A stretch of DNA of 64,000 bases, taken from contig NZ_CP186694.1 of the NCBI RefSeq assembly GCF_049532965.1, positions 3,472,001 through 3,536,000 on the forward strand. The letters are read 5' to 3'. Below the pieces are notes generated by a model that did not search any database, was not told the DNA's origin, and was given only the letters and a program-made list of their open reading frames with translations. Below, piece after piece: positions 49,664 to 58,698 of this stretch. Origin of the DNA: Roseateles sp049532965. GTDB taxonomy: Bacteria; Pseudomonadota; Gammaproteobacteria; Burkholderiales; Burkholderiaceae_C. Numbering within the stretch: the stretch's first letter is position 1; each line of letters begins with the position of its first letter. The translations under genes were made by a program, and so were the position numbers.

Positions 49664-52609
49664 TCACCCGCACTGCCCCACAAACCCACACGCCGTGCAG
49701 AACTCGCACCCATCGCGATGAATGAGCGTCGCGTTCCCGCACTCCGGGCATTTCTTCCCGGCCATCGCCGGCACGCCGCCGCCCTCCGGCGACTGTCTCG
49801 CACTACCCGCCACCTTGGCCGGCGCCTGCTGCATCAACCCCATGTCGACCAGCGGATAGCCGTTCTCGTCGAGCACACCCAGCATCGCGTAGCGATGGAT
49901 CACGAGCCGTGCGACATACGCGACCGTCGATGGCCACACCTGCTGGCGGCGCTCCCCTGACAGCGTCGGCACCGGCGCCATGAAGTGCCCCAGCGGCTCG
50001 CCGACGTTGAGCAACTTCCGCAGCTTCATGCCGATCCATCCAGGATCCAGCACCCGCATGTCGAGCGACAGCAGCCGCGCCAATCCATCGAGCGCCTTCG
50101 GATAGTTGCCGGAGAACCCCATCGCACAGGGCCGCGTGACGGTACCGCCGTCCGGCGTCGGCAGGCTGACTTCCTTGAGCGTCAGCGTGAACAGCTCGCC
50201 AGTGGCCGGGTTGTCGACATCGACGGCCCACGCGAGCGTGCCCGCAGTGCCGGTGCGCGGCTCCTCGCGGGAGAACATCGCGTCGAGCACCGGCGTCGGT
50301 CCGCCCTCCTGCAGCGCACCGAGCTGCTCGCAGCGCCAGCGGATCACCGCGGCGGTGGCCGCCACCACGCCGGGGAACAGCCTCGGCTCGCCGAGCGGAG
50401 GCATCGGCATCTCGAAGGCGCGCTCCTCGGCCACCGTCGCCAGCGCGTCGAGCTTCAGCCTCAACCACGCGGCGTCGTTCGCGCGAAGGTCCATCGACAG
50501 CGTCTTCGCCATCGCGCCAAGCCCGCGCGGCTGCTCCGCGCCGTTGACCCAGACCTCGAACGGCAGCGTCCGGCCGAAGAGTCCCGCATCAGGGCCTTCG
50601 GCGGGCAGCTCGCCGACGAAGAGCGCGAAGTCCCCATGCGGGTGCCGGATCATCGTCGACCACGCGGGATTGCCGCCGGGCATCTCGGGCCGGCTCGGCC
50701 AGCGCAGCGACGCCAGCACCGGCTTGGGCAGGCGCTCGACCCGCAGGCGCTGGTTGGGCCCGGTGTCGGCCTTCAGCGGCTCCGGCCTGGCGATCGGCTC
50801 GACGCTCAGCACCGCGCCCAGCACGCTGTTCGGGCGATAGGTCGCCAGGCCCTTCAGGCCGCTCTTCCAGGCCCAGCGGTAGAGGTCCTGGAAATCCGCA
50901 TAGGGATAGTCCGCCGGAACGTTGACCGTCTTCGAGATCGACGTGTCGATGCACGGCGCCACGGCCGCCACCATCGACTCGTGATCGGCGGCCTGCAGCT
51001 CCAGCGCGGTGACGAAGGCGTCGGTCAACGGTGCGTCCGCGCCGTAGAGATGGCGATAGAGCCGCCAGGCATGGTCCTCGACCGCGTACTCCTTGAAGCT
51101 GTTGTCCGGCATCCGCTTCTTGCGGGTGTAGCTCCAGGAGAACGCAGGCTCGATGCCGTTGCTGGCGTTGTCGGCGAAGGCCAGCGAGATCGTGCCCGTC
51201 GGCGCGATCGACAACAGGTGCGAGTTGCGCAGACCCTGCGCACGGATCTTGTCCTTCAGCCACGGCGGAAGGCGCGACGCAAAGTTGCCGCCCGAGAGAT
51301 AGAGGTCCGCGTTGAACAGCGGGAACGCGCCCCGCTCCAGCGCGAGATCGGCCGACGCTTCATAGGCAGCGTCGCGCATCACTTCGCTGATGCGGCGCGC
51401 CATGGCGCGGGCGGGTTCGGTGTCGTAGCGCAGGCCCAGCATCACCAGCGCGTCGCCGAGACCGGTGAAGCCCAGGCCGACCCGGCGCTTGTTCGCCGCC
51501 TCGCGCGCCTGCTGCGGCAACGGCCACGGCGTCACGTCCAGGACGTTATCCAGCATGCGGGTGGCGACCTTGCAGACCTCGGTGAACTCGGCCTCATCGA
51601 AGCTGGCCTTTGCCGTGAAGGGCTGATTCACGAAGATGGTCAGATTGACGGAGCCAAGGCAACAGCACCCATAGGAAGGGAGCGGTTGTTCAGCACACGG
51701 ATTGGTCGCACTGATCGCCTCGCAGTAATGCAGGTTGTTGTCCGCATTGATCCGGTCGAGGAACAGCACCCCCGGCTCGGCATGGTCGTAGGTGGACCGC
51801 ATGACCAGGTCCCACAGCTTGCGGGCCCGCATGCGCCGGTACACCCACATCCCGTCGGCCCGCTGCGTCGCACCGGCCGCGCGCAGCTTCGGACCCGGCG
51901 CGGCCTTGTGGACCAGCTCGATGTCCGCATCGGCCTCCACCGCCTCCATGAACGCGTCCGTCACGCCCACCGAGATGTTGAAGTTCTTCAGGTCCCCCTG
52001 GTCCTTCGCATGGATGAATTCCTCGATGTCCGGGTGATCGCATCGCAGCACACCCATCTGCGCGCCGCGCCGCGAGCCCGCCGATTCCACCGTCTCGCAA
52101 CTGCGGTCGAACACCCGCATGTAGCTCACCGGCCCCGACGCGCTCGACTGCGTCGACTTCACATACGCGCCCTTGGGCCGGATCCTCGAAAAGTCGTACC
52201 CCACGCCGCCACCCCGCCGCATCGTCTCGGCCGCCTCGGTGAGCGCCGTGTAGATGCCGGGATGACCGTCCTCCTCCTGCGCGATCGCATCGCCCACCGG
52301 CTGCACGAAGCAGTTGATCAAGGTGGCCGACAGCGACGTCCCCGCCGCCGAGGCGATCCGCCCCGCCGGCACGAACCCGCGCCGCTGCGCTTCCAGGAAC
52401 TTCGCCTCCCAGTGGGCGCGCTGCTCGGGCGACTCGGCCGCCGCCAGCGCCCGGGCCACCCGCGCACGAACCTCCTCCAGGCTGCGCTCGCCATCCTTCG
52501 CGTATTTCTCCAGCAGCACCTCGGCGCTGATGTCCTGGGGCGGCAGGCTGTCGACGGTCGCCTGCAGCGGCCGTTGCGACAAGCCCAGAGGGGCGGTCGG
52601 CGAAGTCAT
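49664..52609 (-). CDS. nrdJ: Adenosylcobalamin-dependent (class II) ribonucleotide reductase
   Basis: 981 residues from ATG 52609 (GGAGAG upstream). The 10-stranded barrel core shows the substrate and thiyl-radical motifs: 'GTSLSATLINCFVQPVGD', 'GGGVGYDFSRIRP', 'NPCAEQPLPSYGCCCLGS' (radical Cys and acidic partner) and 'IAPTGTISLAFAD'. The C-terminus has a second ~300-residue unit and ends in a CxxC zinc ribbon ('CPECGNATLIHRDGCEFCTACG'). Class II enzymes reduce ribonucleotides with or without oxygen using coenzyme B12. No cobalamin riboswitch or NrdR box was seen upstream. Confidence 0.95.
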   Translation of the reverse strand: MTSPTAPLGLSQRPLQATVDSLPPQDISAEVLLEKYAKDGERSLEEVRARVARALAAAESPEQRAHWEAKFLEAQRRGFVPAGRIASAAGTSLSATLINCFVQPVGDAIAQEEDGHPGIYTALTEAAETMRRGGGVGYDFSRIRPKGAYVKSTQSSASGPVSYMRVFDRSCETVESAGSRRGAQMGVLRCDHPDIEEFIHAKDQGDLKNFNISVGVTDAFMEAVEADADIELVHKAAPGPKLRAAGATQRADGMWVYRRMRARKLWDLVMRSTYDHAEPGVLFLDRINADNNLHYCEAISATNPCAEQPLPSYGCCCLGSVNLTIFVNQPFTAKASFDEAEFTEVCKVATRMLDNVLDVTPWPLPQQAREAANKRRVGLGFTGLGDALVMLGLRYDTEPARAMARRISEVMRDAAYEASADLALERGAFPLFNADLYLSGGNFASRLPPWLKDKIRAQGLRNSHLLSIAPTGTISLAFADNASNGIEPAFSWSYTRKKRMPDNSFKEYAVEDHAWRLYRHLYGADAPLTDAFVTALELQAADHESMVAAVAPCIDTSISKTVNVPADYPYADFQDLYRWAWKSGLKGLATYRPNSVLGAVLSVEPIARPEPLKADTGPNQRLRVERLPKPVLASLRWPSRPEMPGGNPAWSTMIRHPHGDFALFVGELPAEGPDAGLFGRTLPFEVWVNGAEQPRGLGAMAKTLSMDLRANDAAWLRLKLDALATVAEERAFEMPMPPLGEPRLFPGVVAATAAVIRWRCEQLGALQEGGPTPVLDAMFSREEPRTGTAGTLAWAVDVDNPATGELFTLTLKEVSLPTPDGGTVTRPCAMGFSGNYPKALDGLARLLSLDMRVLDPGWIGMKLRKLLNVGEPLGHFMAPVPTLSGERRQQVWPSTVAYVARLVIHRYAMLGVLDENGYPLVDMGLMQQAPAKVAGSARQSPEGGGVPAMAGKKCPECGNATLIHRDGCEFCTACGFVGQCG

Positions 52610-52852
52610 GCGGGGCTCTCCTTCAGCAACTTCAGGCAACGCGGACCATCCTAGTCCCGTGCCTCCGCAGCCGCCGCACTCGTCCCCCGATTCCGTCATC
52701 CGCGGCTCGACAAGCCGTCACCAAACCTTCACCGGCGTATCCACCGGTAAGCGCGCACTTGCCGCCCAGCCCCGGCCGTGACTGTGATGGATCGGTGATC
52801 CACTGGTTACCCCCATGGAATGGTCGGATACCGGGCGCTATTCTTTTAGGTT

Positions 52853-53521
52853 ATGACTCCCGACAAGGTCTTGCGGTCCAGCCCCGGCACCCTGGGCGAT
52901 CTGGAACAAGGCTGCGCCGATGCCCGCCGGCTGATCGCCGATGGTGCGCTCGACGCAGCCGGCTTGCGCCTGGACGAATTGCGCAAGACCCATGGCGACG
53001 ATCATGCGCCGCTGCAGGAGGCCTTCAGCGCCTTGGCCGAAGCGCATGGGGAATTCAGCATCGCCCTCGCCCACTACAAGCGCTTCCATGCGCTGGCCAT
53101 CCAGGCCGGCGCGTCGTCGCCGCTCGCCTCGCGCGACCAGTTGCTGGCGCGGCTCGTCGAGCGCCAGCAGCAGAACGCGCCGGACATGGCCTGGTGCCTG
53201 GTGGCGCTGGCCGCCGCGCGGGCGCCCGCCGGCGCGCTGCCGCACATGCTGCGCCAGCAGTGCCGCGCACAGGACGTGCTCGCGCTCGGCCAGGGCGAGG
53301 CCATGCTCATGCTGCTGCACGACGTGGACCTGCCCACCGGCCGCAAGGTCTGCGAGCGCTTCCGCGCCGTATGGATGCAGCAGCATTCGGCTGCGGGGCC
53401 GCTCAGCATGGGCCTCACCGCCTGGCGCGGTCCCGGCGACACCGGCAGCGGCCTGCTCGGCCGCGCTGAACAGGCGCTCGCGCGCAGCCAGCGCGAAGGC
53501 GCGCCGCTGCGCACGGGCTGA
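52853..53521 (+). CDS. Degenerate GGDEF-like protein
   Basis: 222 residues, divergent from nrdJ. The first ~95 residues are helical, with a TPR-like look ('LQEAFSALAEAHGEFSIALAHYKRF'). The remainder follows the secondary-structure order of a GGDEF domain: 'DVLALGQGEAMLMLLHDVDL' sits where GGDEF would be, then 'AGPLSMGLTAWRGPGDT' and 'LLGRAEQALARSQREG' match the later helix/strand signature. GGDEF is replaced by GQGEA and the metal-binding residues are gone, so it cannot be an active diguanylate cyclase. It may bind nucleotide or partners. Confidence 0.7.
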   Translation: MTPDKVLRSSPGTLGDLEQGCADARRLIADGALDAAGLRLDELRKTHGDDHAPLQEAFSALAEAHGEFSIALAHYKRFHALAIQAGASSPLASRDQLLARLVERQQQNAPDMAWCLVALAAARAPAGALPHMLRQQCRAQDVLALGQGEAMLMLLHDVDLPTGRKVCERFRAVWMQQHSAAGPLSMGLTAWRGPGDTGSGLLGRAEQALARSQREGAPLRTG

Positions 53522-53554
53522 GGCTCGCCCTCGCGGCGAGCAACGCCGCTGCCG

Positions 53555-54241
53555 TCAGAACGGATTGATCGTCTTCTCGCGCCGGTAGTGGATGTAGCCG
53601 ACGCTGGCCCCGGCGCGCAAGCCGACGCCCAGCCGGATCGGTGCCAGCGTGATGCCGTTCGCGCGCTGGTAGTTGATGCCCGCGCCGCCGATGTAGTACA
53701 GGCTGCCGTCCACGCCGGGAAAGCGGCGATAGATCGCGCTGGCGCGCGGCAGCTTGTAGACCAGCGTGAAGACCTTGGACGCGTTCGCGCCCAGATCGAA
53801 GCCCACGGACGGACCGGCCCAGTACACCATCGCGCCGCCGCCACGCTTCATCTGCAATTGGCCCTCGCCGTAGCGCAGACCCACCGTGATCGCGCCGCCC
53901 GCTTCCTGGCCCTTGATATAGGCGTTCGGGCGACCTTGTTCCTTGAACGCCTTCTCGATCACCTTCGCCAGGCCCTCGGTCGTTTCGCCGAAGAACTCGG
54001 TCGCCGCATGCACCACCGAGTCCTGGTCATAGGTGTCCTCCTCGTTGTCCGCGGCCAGCGCCGGCAGGGCCGCCAGCCCAGGCGGCAGCACCAGCCCGGC
54101 CGCCGCATAACGGCCCAGCCGGCCCAGCGCGTCGCGGCGCGCCGCCTGCGTCGGCGCCATCGCGGGATCGCCTGCGGAATCGATCGTGCGATCGTTCATC
54201 GAGCACATCGCGGCCTCGGTCGACAGGTCTTGGCGGTTCAT
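53555..54241 (-). CDS. DUF1134 (EipA-like) envelope protein
   Basis: 228 residues from ATG 54241 (GGAGAG upstream). The N-terminus has 'RRDALGRLGRYAAAGLVLPPGLAALPALAAD', which may be a signal peptide. The mature part matches the DUF1134/EipA family: 'TEFFGETTEGLAKVIEKAFKEQGRPNAYIKGQE', 'GLRYGEGQLQMKRGG', 'VYWAGPSVGFDLG' and 'LGVGLRAGASVGYIHYRR' in outline. EipA in Brucella is a periplasmic beta-barrel protein needed for envelope integrity. The longer open frame upstream lacks a ribosome site. Confidence 0.87.
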   Translation of the reverse strand: MNRQDLSTEAAMCSMNDRTIDSAGDPAMAPTQAARRDALGRLGRYAAAGLVLPPGLAALPALAADNEEDTYDQDSVVHAATEFFGETTEGLAKVIEKAFKEQGRPNAYIKGQEAGGAITVGLRYGEGQLQMKRGGGAMVYWAGPSVGFDLGANASKVFTLVYKLPRASAIYRRFPGVDGSLYYIGGAGINYQRANGITLAPIRLGVGLRAGASVGYIHYRREKTINPF

Positions 54242-54442
54242 GAAACTCTCCGGGTAAGTCTGAATGGCGTCGGGCAATCGCCTCACCCGGCGCGATCGAA
54301 GTCCGGCAGGCCATCGTGGTGCCCGCACTCGGAACGGGACGATGCTACCGCCGGATGTGACGAACGGCGCGCGCAGTCCGGCGGGCGCGCCGATACACTC
54401 CGCCTCACGCCGTCGACAGGGAACCCACAACAAGGAGCGGCG

Positions 54443-54526
54443 ATGCATGCAAACAGCAGTCGTGACAAGGGCGTCCCCGCAGAGGCCCCCCGGAATGCAT
54501 CAAGGAGGACATGCAGTGAGCAGTGA
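54443..54526 (+). CDS. Short ORF (27 aa) overlapping the next gene; possible coupled leader
   Basis: ATG 54443 is six bases after a perfect AAGGAG. The 27-codon frame MHANSSRDKGVPAEAPRNAS... ends at 54526, overlapping the GTG start of the next gene (54516) by 11 bases. The arrangement allows ribosomes terminating here to reinitiate. The peptide is hydrophilic without recognisable features. An alternative is that the next gene starts at ATG 54447 and this frame is not used. Confidence 0.35.
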   Translation: MHANSSRDKGVPAEAPRNASRRTCSEQ

Positions 54527-54944
54527 CCTGCCCCGTCTGGCCCGAGCGCTGGAGTACCTGGACATGGCCTCGGCGCTGTACCTGGCCGGCGGCGCGGACC
54601 ATTCCGCCCAGCTGCTGGCCGCCGCGGGTGAGCGGCTGCTCGGCGATCTGGCCCGGTTGATCCAGTCGCCCGAGCATGGTCACGAAGTCCAGCAGTTGCT
54701 GGCCAAGCTGACGCAGCAACATGTGGCGTCGCCGGTACCCGAGGTCGCCGGCCACAACCAGTCGCGCCAATTGCAGGCGATGCTGGCGCGCCAGGAAACA
54801 CCCGAGTCGAGTGAGCTCCGCCAGGCCACCTCCGCCCTGCTGCGCGCGTCGTGGTACCTGCTGGAAACGATGGGACTGGAGCCGCTGGCGCCGTCGCGTT
54901 TGCATCAGGCGATCGAGAAGAGCACCATCTACGCCGAGCTCTGA
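54516..54944 (+). CDS. Hypothetical helical protein upstream of PilZ gene
   Basis: 142 residues from GTG 54516, chosen for the AAGGAGG at ideal spacing. ATGs at 54447 and 54495 are in frame. The product is nearly all helix ('LARALEYLDMASALYLAGG', 'RQATSALLRASWYLLETMGLEPLAPSRLHQAIEK'). No family is recognised. It lies 30 bases before a PilZ-domain gene on the same strand, so the two are probably co-transcribed. Confidence 0.65.
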   Translation: MSSDLPRLARALEYLDMASALYLAGGADHSAQLLAAAGERLLGDLARLIQSPEHGHEVQQLLAKLTQQHVASPVPEVAGHNQSRQLQAMLARQETPESSELRQATSALLRASWYLLETMGLEPLAPSRLHQAIEKSTIYAEL

Positions 54945-54974
54945 CCTCTTCCCTCCGCCGTTGCCCACGACACC

Positions 54975-55343
54975 ATGACCACCGCCGAACGCCGCCACTT
55001 CTCCCGGATCGCGTTCGCCGGTCAGGCGCAGTTGGTCACCATCGACCAACGCGTGCCGGTGGAGGTGCTGGACCTGTCGCTGAAAGGCGCCCTGCTGCGC
55101 TTGCCGGAAGGCACCGAGGTCGAGCCCGGCGCGCTGTGCCTGCTCGACCTGCCGCTCGCGCCGCATGAGGGCCGCATCACGATGGCCGCCCAACTGGCCC
55201 ATGTGAACGGGGATCGCGCGGGGCTGCTCTGCCTGGGCATCGACCTGGAAAGCATCACGCACCTGCGCCGCGTCATCGAGCTGAACCTCGGCGATCCGGC
55301 GCTGGCCGAGCGCGACCTCAAGGCGCTCGCCGCGACACCCTGA
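54975..55343 (+). CDS. PilZ-domain protein (c-di-GMP binding)
   Basis: 122 residues consisting of one PilZ domain. 'RRHFSRIAF' provides the RxxxR part and 'VLDLSLKGALL' corresponds to the (D/N)xSxxG motif, both needed for c-di-GMP binding. PilZ proteins are cytoplasmic receptors that adjust motility, pili or polysaccharide production. The nearby degenerate GGDEF-like protein and the PAS-GGDEF cyclase make c-di-GMP signalling a theme of the window, though no direct link is shown. Confidence 0.9.
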   Translation: MTTAERRHFSRIAFAGQAQLVTIDQRVPVEVLDLSLKGALLRLPEGTEVEPGALCLLDLPLAPHEGRITMAAQLAHVNGDRAGLLCLGIDLESITHLRRVIELNLGDPALAERDLKALAATP

Positions 55344-55397
55344 GCCTCGACGAGGCCGCAGCCTCGGCTCCGGCACCCGCGCCGGCGGGTCCCGCGC

Positions 55398-56246
55398 TCA
55401 CTCGGCGATGAACCGCCTCAGCACCGCGAAAGCCGCGGCCGGGTCGTCCCGCCATGCGCCATGCCCGACGTTCGGGAAGCGCGCCAGCTGACGCCACGCC
55501 GCAGGCAGCGCCTCGTGGATCTCCAGCGCATCCTCGAGCGGGCACACCGGATCGTCCTCGCCCACCATCACCAGCACCGGACATTGCGCCTTCTCCAGGC
55601 CCTTCAGCAGGCCCAGGTCCTGCTTCTCGCCGCTGACGAAGTGCAGCAGGATGTCCAGGTTCACCAGCGTGCGGCCACTGGCCTCCGGGTCCGCAGCCGG
55701 ACGCGTGTTGTAGAGATGACGGACGCCCGCCCAGTACGCCTCGAAGGTCGCGCGCGACGGCCGGCTCCAGAAGGCCTCCGCCAACGCCCTCGCCTGCGGA
55801 CCGCCCCGGCGCTCGAACGCCGCCAGCTTGCGCGCCAGACCCATGTGGTGCGAGGTGCTGGACAGGATCACCTTCGACGCATGACCGGGATGCCGCGCGA
55901 TGTAACGCTGCGCGACGAAACCGCCGAACGACTGGCCCAGCACGATCGGCCGCTCGATGCCCAGCGCATCGCACAGCCGGACAATGTCGTCCGCCCACAT
56001 GTCCAGGGTCCACTCCGACGGCGGACGCGGGTCGCTGCGTCCATGACCCCGGTGGTCGTAATAGACGATCTGCGCCAGGTCCGCCAACTGGCTGAACGCC
56101 GGCTTGAACGCCGCGTGGTCGAAGCCAGGCCCCCCATGCATGCAGATCAGCGTCGGCTTCTCCCGCATCCGCGTGCCGTCCGGCACCAGGCCCGCACCCT
56201 CGATGTCGACGAAAAGACGGACGCCGTTTCCAATGTGGATCTTCAT
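55398..56246 (-). CDS. Alpha/beta hydrolase (proline iminopeptidase-like)
   Basis: 282 residues from ATG 56246. The oxyanion 'MHGGPGFDHAAF' and following 'VYYDHRGHGRSDPRP' are those of the prolyl aminopeptidase/haloalkane dehalogenase-like branch. The nucleophile elbow is 'LGQSFGGFVAQRYI', the acid is in 'VMVGEDDPVCPLE', and the histidine is in 'NVGHGAWRDD'. The substrate is uncertain; many annotated iminopeptidases hydrolyse other esters or amides. It is divergent from the LytS gene with a 104-bp gap. Confidence 0.88.
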   Translation of the reverse strand: MKIHIGNGVRLFVDIEGAGLVPDGTRMREKPTLICMHGGPGFDHAAFKPAFSQLADLAQIVYYDHRGHGRSDPRPPSEWTLDMWADDIVRLCDALGIERPIVLGQSFGGFVAQRYIARHPGHASKVILSSTSHHMGLARKLAAFERRGGPQARALAEAFWSRPSRATFEAYWAGVRHLYNTRPAADPEASGRTLVNLDILLHFVSGEKQDLGLLKGLEKAQCPVLVMVGEDDPVCPLEDALEIHEALPAAWRQLARFPNVGHGAWRDDPAAAFAVLRRFIAE

Positions 56247-56350
56247 GGGCGGGGAGTATGCCGGCTCGCGGGGCCGGTGTCGGACCAACGGTGAGCCAGC
56301 TCGTCCGGCCCTGGGCGGCTTCGTCGCACGGCGGCTGGCGAGGGACCGTC

Positions 56351-57556
56351 ATGGCGGACAGAATGCCGCCCATGTCCGATGCGCCGCCCTCCCGTTCCGG
56401 CCCCTCGTCCGCCGGCGAGCCGTCCGCACCCCGCCCGTCCGCGCGGGAGGCCGCGCTTCAGCTGTTCAACCTCCGCGTGATCGCGGCCGCCTTCTATTTC
56501 TCCCTCGCCATGGCGGGGGCACGTTCGCTCACCTGGCTCACCGAGGGCGACGGCCTCGGCGACTGGCTGCTGGAGTGGCTGCGCTTCACCCGGCAGACGA
56601 TGCTGACCGCCTTCAGCGTGCTCGCCGCGCTGGCCGTCGCGGAGGCGCTGCTCACCCGCAGCGCGATGCGCTGGCCGGTCGCGGTGCGCGCGCTGGCCGT
56701 CGCCGCTGGCGCCGCCGTCGGCGCGCTGCTGCGCTACAAGGTGGCCAACCTGGGCGATCCCGAAGCGCCGTTGCGCCTGGACTGGCTGATGTCGACCACG
56801 CTGCTCTGGCTGGTGCTGGGCGGATTCTTCGCCGCCTTGCTGCACGGCATGCGCGAGGAACGCAACGCCCAGACCCGGCTGGCCGAACTGGCCCGCCAGC
56901 ATGACCGCCTCCAGGCCCAGCAGATCGAGGCCCAGTTCTCGGCGCTGAATGCGCAGATCGAGCCCCACTTCCTGTTCAACACGCTGGCCAACGTGAAGCG
57001 GCTGTACGAGACCGCCCCGGAACGCGGCCGCGACATGATGGCCAGCCTGATCGCCTACCTGCGCGCGGCCCTGCCCAGCATGCGCCAGGGCATGTCGACG
57101 CTCGGACAGGAACTGGAACTGGCCCGCTCCTACCTGACCATCCTCCAGATGCGCATGGGCGACCGGTTGCGCTTCGACATCGAGGCCGATGCCGCGCTCT
57201 TCGCCACGCCGCTGCCGCCGATGGTGCTGCCGACCTTGGTGGAGAACGCAATCAAGCACGGGCTGTCGCCGCTGCCGGAAGGCGGCCGCATCGACATCAC
57301 CGCACGGCGCGAGCCAACCGGCCCCGGCTTGCTGCTCGAAGTGCGCGACACCGGCCAGGGCTTCGCGGCCAGCGGTGGCAGCGGCGTCGGCCTGGCCAAC
57401 ACCCGTGCCCGGCTGATGGCGATGTTCGGGCGCGACGCCTGGCTCGAGCTTGAGGCGGCCGAGCCGCGCGGTGTGGTCGCCCGGGTCCGCGTGCCGCTGG
57501 CCGTGGCCCCGCGCCGCGCGCCCGCCGCCCCGGCCACCGTCGGAGCGGCGCCATGA
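56351..57556 (+). CDS. LytS-type sensor histidine kinase
   Basis: 401 residues from ATG 56351. Four membrane helices occupy residues ~38-165, with no large extracellular domain. The phospho-acceptor His206 is in 'QIEPHFLFNTLANVKRL', the His_kinase signature of the LytS/YehU family. The ATPase N-box 'LVENAIKHGL' and G-box 'GSGVGLANTRARL' are intact. The stop overlaps the next start (ATGA). It should phosphorylate the LytTR regulator encoded two genes downstream. The stimulus is unknown. Confidence 0.92.
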   Translation: MADRMPPMSDAPPSRSGPSSAGEPSAPRPSAREAALQLFNLRVIAAAFYFSLAMAGARSLTWLTEGDGLGDWLLEWLRFTRQTMLTAFSVLAALAVAEALLTRSAMRWPVAVRALAVAAGAAVGALLRYKVANLGDPEAPLRLDWLMSTTLLWLVLGGFFAALLHGMREERNAQTRLAELARQHDRLQAQQIEAQFSALNAQIEPHFLFNTLANVKRLYETAPERGRDMMASLIAYLRAALPSMRQGMSTLGQELELARSYLTILQMRMGDRLRFDIEADAALFATPLPPMVLPTLVENAIKHGLSPLPEGGRIDITARREPTGPGLLLEVRDTGQGFAASGGSGVGLANTRARLMAMFGRDAWLELEAAEPRGVVARVRVPLAVAPRRAPAAPATVGAAP

Positions 57557-58698
57557 GCGACACGACGATGGCCACCACGGGCGGGGCCGTGGCCTCACGC
57601 GCTTCTCACCTGTGGCGATCCTGGCGCTCGCTGCGCCTGGAGGAACTGTCCTGGTTTCTGCTGATGGGCGTCTTCTACGGACTGGTGGACGCGTCCGCCG
57701 TCTTCTACGTGATGGACGACGCCCGTTGGCCGGCCGCGCTCGCCAACCAGATGCTGACGCCATTGCTGGTGGCGCTGGTCCTCCTGTTCACCTGGTTGCC
57801 GGCGTCGCGCAGCGCCCCTGACGACCGCTGGCGCGTCGCGCGGCTGGGCCTGGCGGTGCTGGCCGGCGCGGTGCTGGCCAAGCTGCTGTACGACCAGCTG
57901 ATGCCGATGCTGCATCTGCCGTCGATCGCGGACCTGGCCCGCGAACGCAAGGGCGAGAGCAACTATCCGCACCAGCCGATCCACTGGCTCAACTTCATCG
58001 GCGAAAGCCTGTCGATCTGCATCACCGCCGGCCTGTCGGTGGCGTGGTACGAGACCGCCATGCGCCGGCGCCGCACGCAGGCCCGCCTCGACACGATGCT
58101 GCGCGAGCAGAGCGCGATGCAACGCGACGCGGCGGCCTCGCGGCTGGCGGCGCTGCAGGCGCAGGTGGAACCGCAGTTCCTGTTCGACACCCTGGTCGAC
58201 ATCGAGCGCGCCTACGAACGCACCGACCCCGCGGCGCCGGAGCAGATGGAGCGGCTGATCCGCCACCTGCGGGTGGCGTTGCCACGCTTGCGCGAGCGCG
58301 GCGTGACGCTGGAATCGGAAGCGGCGCTGCTGGACAGCTACCTCGCTGTCGTCGCGGGGCGCCAGCGCGGCGACTTGCCGCTGTCGACCGAGTGGCCGGC
58401 GTGGCTGGCCCCGCGCGCGATGCCGCCGATGCTGCTGCTGCCGCTGGCCCAGCTGATGCTGCGCGATGCGGCACGGCTGCCGACGCAAGCGCGCTTGAGC
58501 GCGCAGGAGGTCACTGGCGGTGGCTTGCGATTGCGGCTGTCGTTCGACCGCGGCGGGCTGTGCGGGGCCGAAACGGCGCTGCACGCGCTGGGCGAGCGGC
58601 TGGATCGCCTGGAGCGCGCGCCCGGGACGCCGCCGCCGCGGCTGCAATGCCGCAGCAATGCCGAGGACACCGAATTCACGCTGGAGTTGCCCGCATGA
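57553..58698 (+). CDS. LytS-like pseudokinase (histidine and ATPase motifs lost)
   Basis: 381 residues with the same plan as the preceding kinase: four membrane helices (~33-165) and a LytS-type dimerisation segment. Here the signature reads 'QVEPQFLFDTLVDIERA', so the acceptor His is Gln208 and the conserved Asn is Asp. The N-box ('LLLPLAQLML') and G-box are also gone, hence no kinase activity is expected. It is coupled by ATGA overlaps at both ends to the kinase and the regulator. It probably arose by duplication and may form heterodimers with the active kinase, acting as a sensor subunit or brake. Confidence 0.85.
   Translation: MSDTTMATTGGAVASRASHLWRSWRSLRLEELSWFLLMGVFYGLVDASAVFYVMDDARWPAALANQMLTPLLVALVLLFTWLPASRSAPDDRWRVARLGLAVLAGAVLAKLLYDQLMPMLHLPSIADLARERKGESNYPHQPIHWLNFIGESLSICITAGLSVAWYETAMRRRRTQARLDTMLREQSAMQRDAAASRLAALQAQVEPQFLFDTLVDIERAYERTDPAAPEQMERLIRHLRVALPRLRERGVTLESEAALLDSYLAVVAGRQRGDLPLSTEWPAWLAPRAMPPMLLLPLAQLMLRDAARLPTQARLSAQEVTGGGLRLRLSFDRGGLCGAETALHALGERLDRLERAPGTPPPRLQCRSNAEDTEFTLELPA

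Noticed and set aside
52610..52852. Cobalamin riboswitch or NrdR boxes before nrdJ
   Set aside because: No B12-box or paired NrdR consensus could be found by eye in the 243-bp gap.
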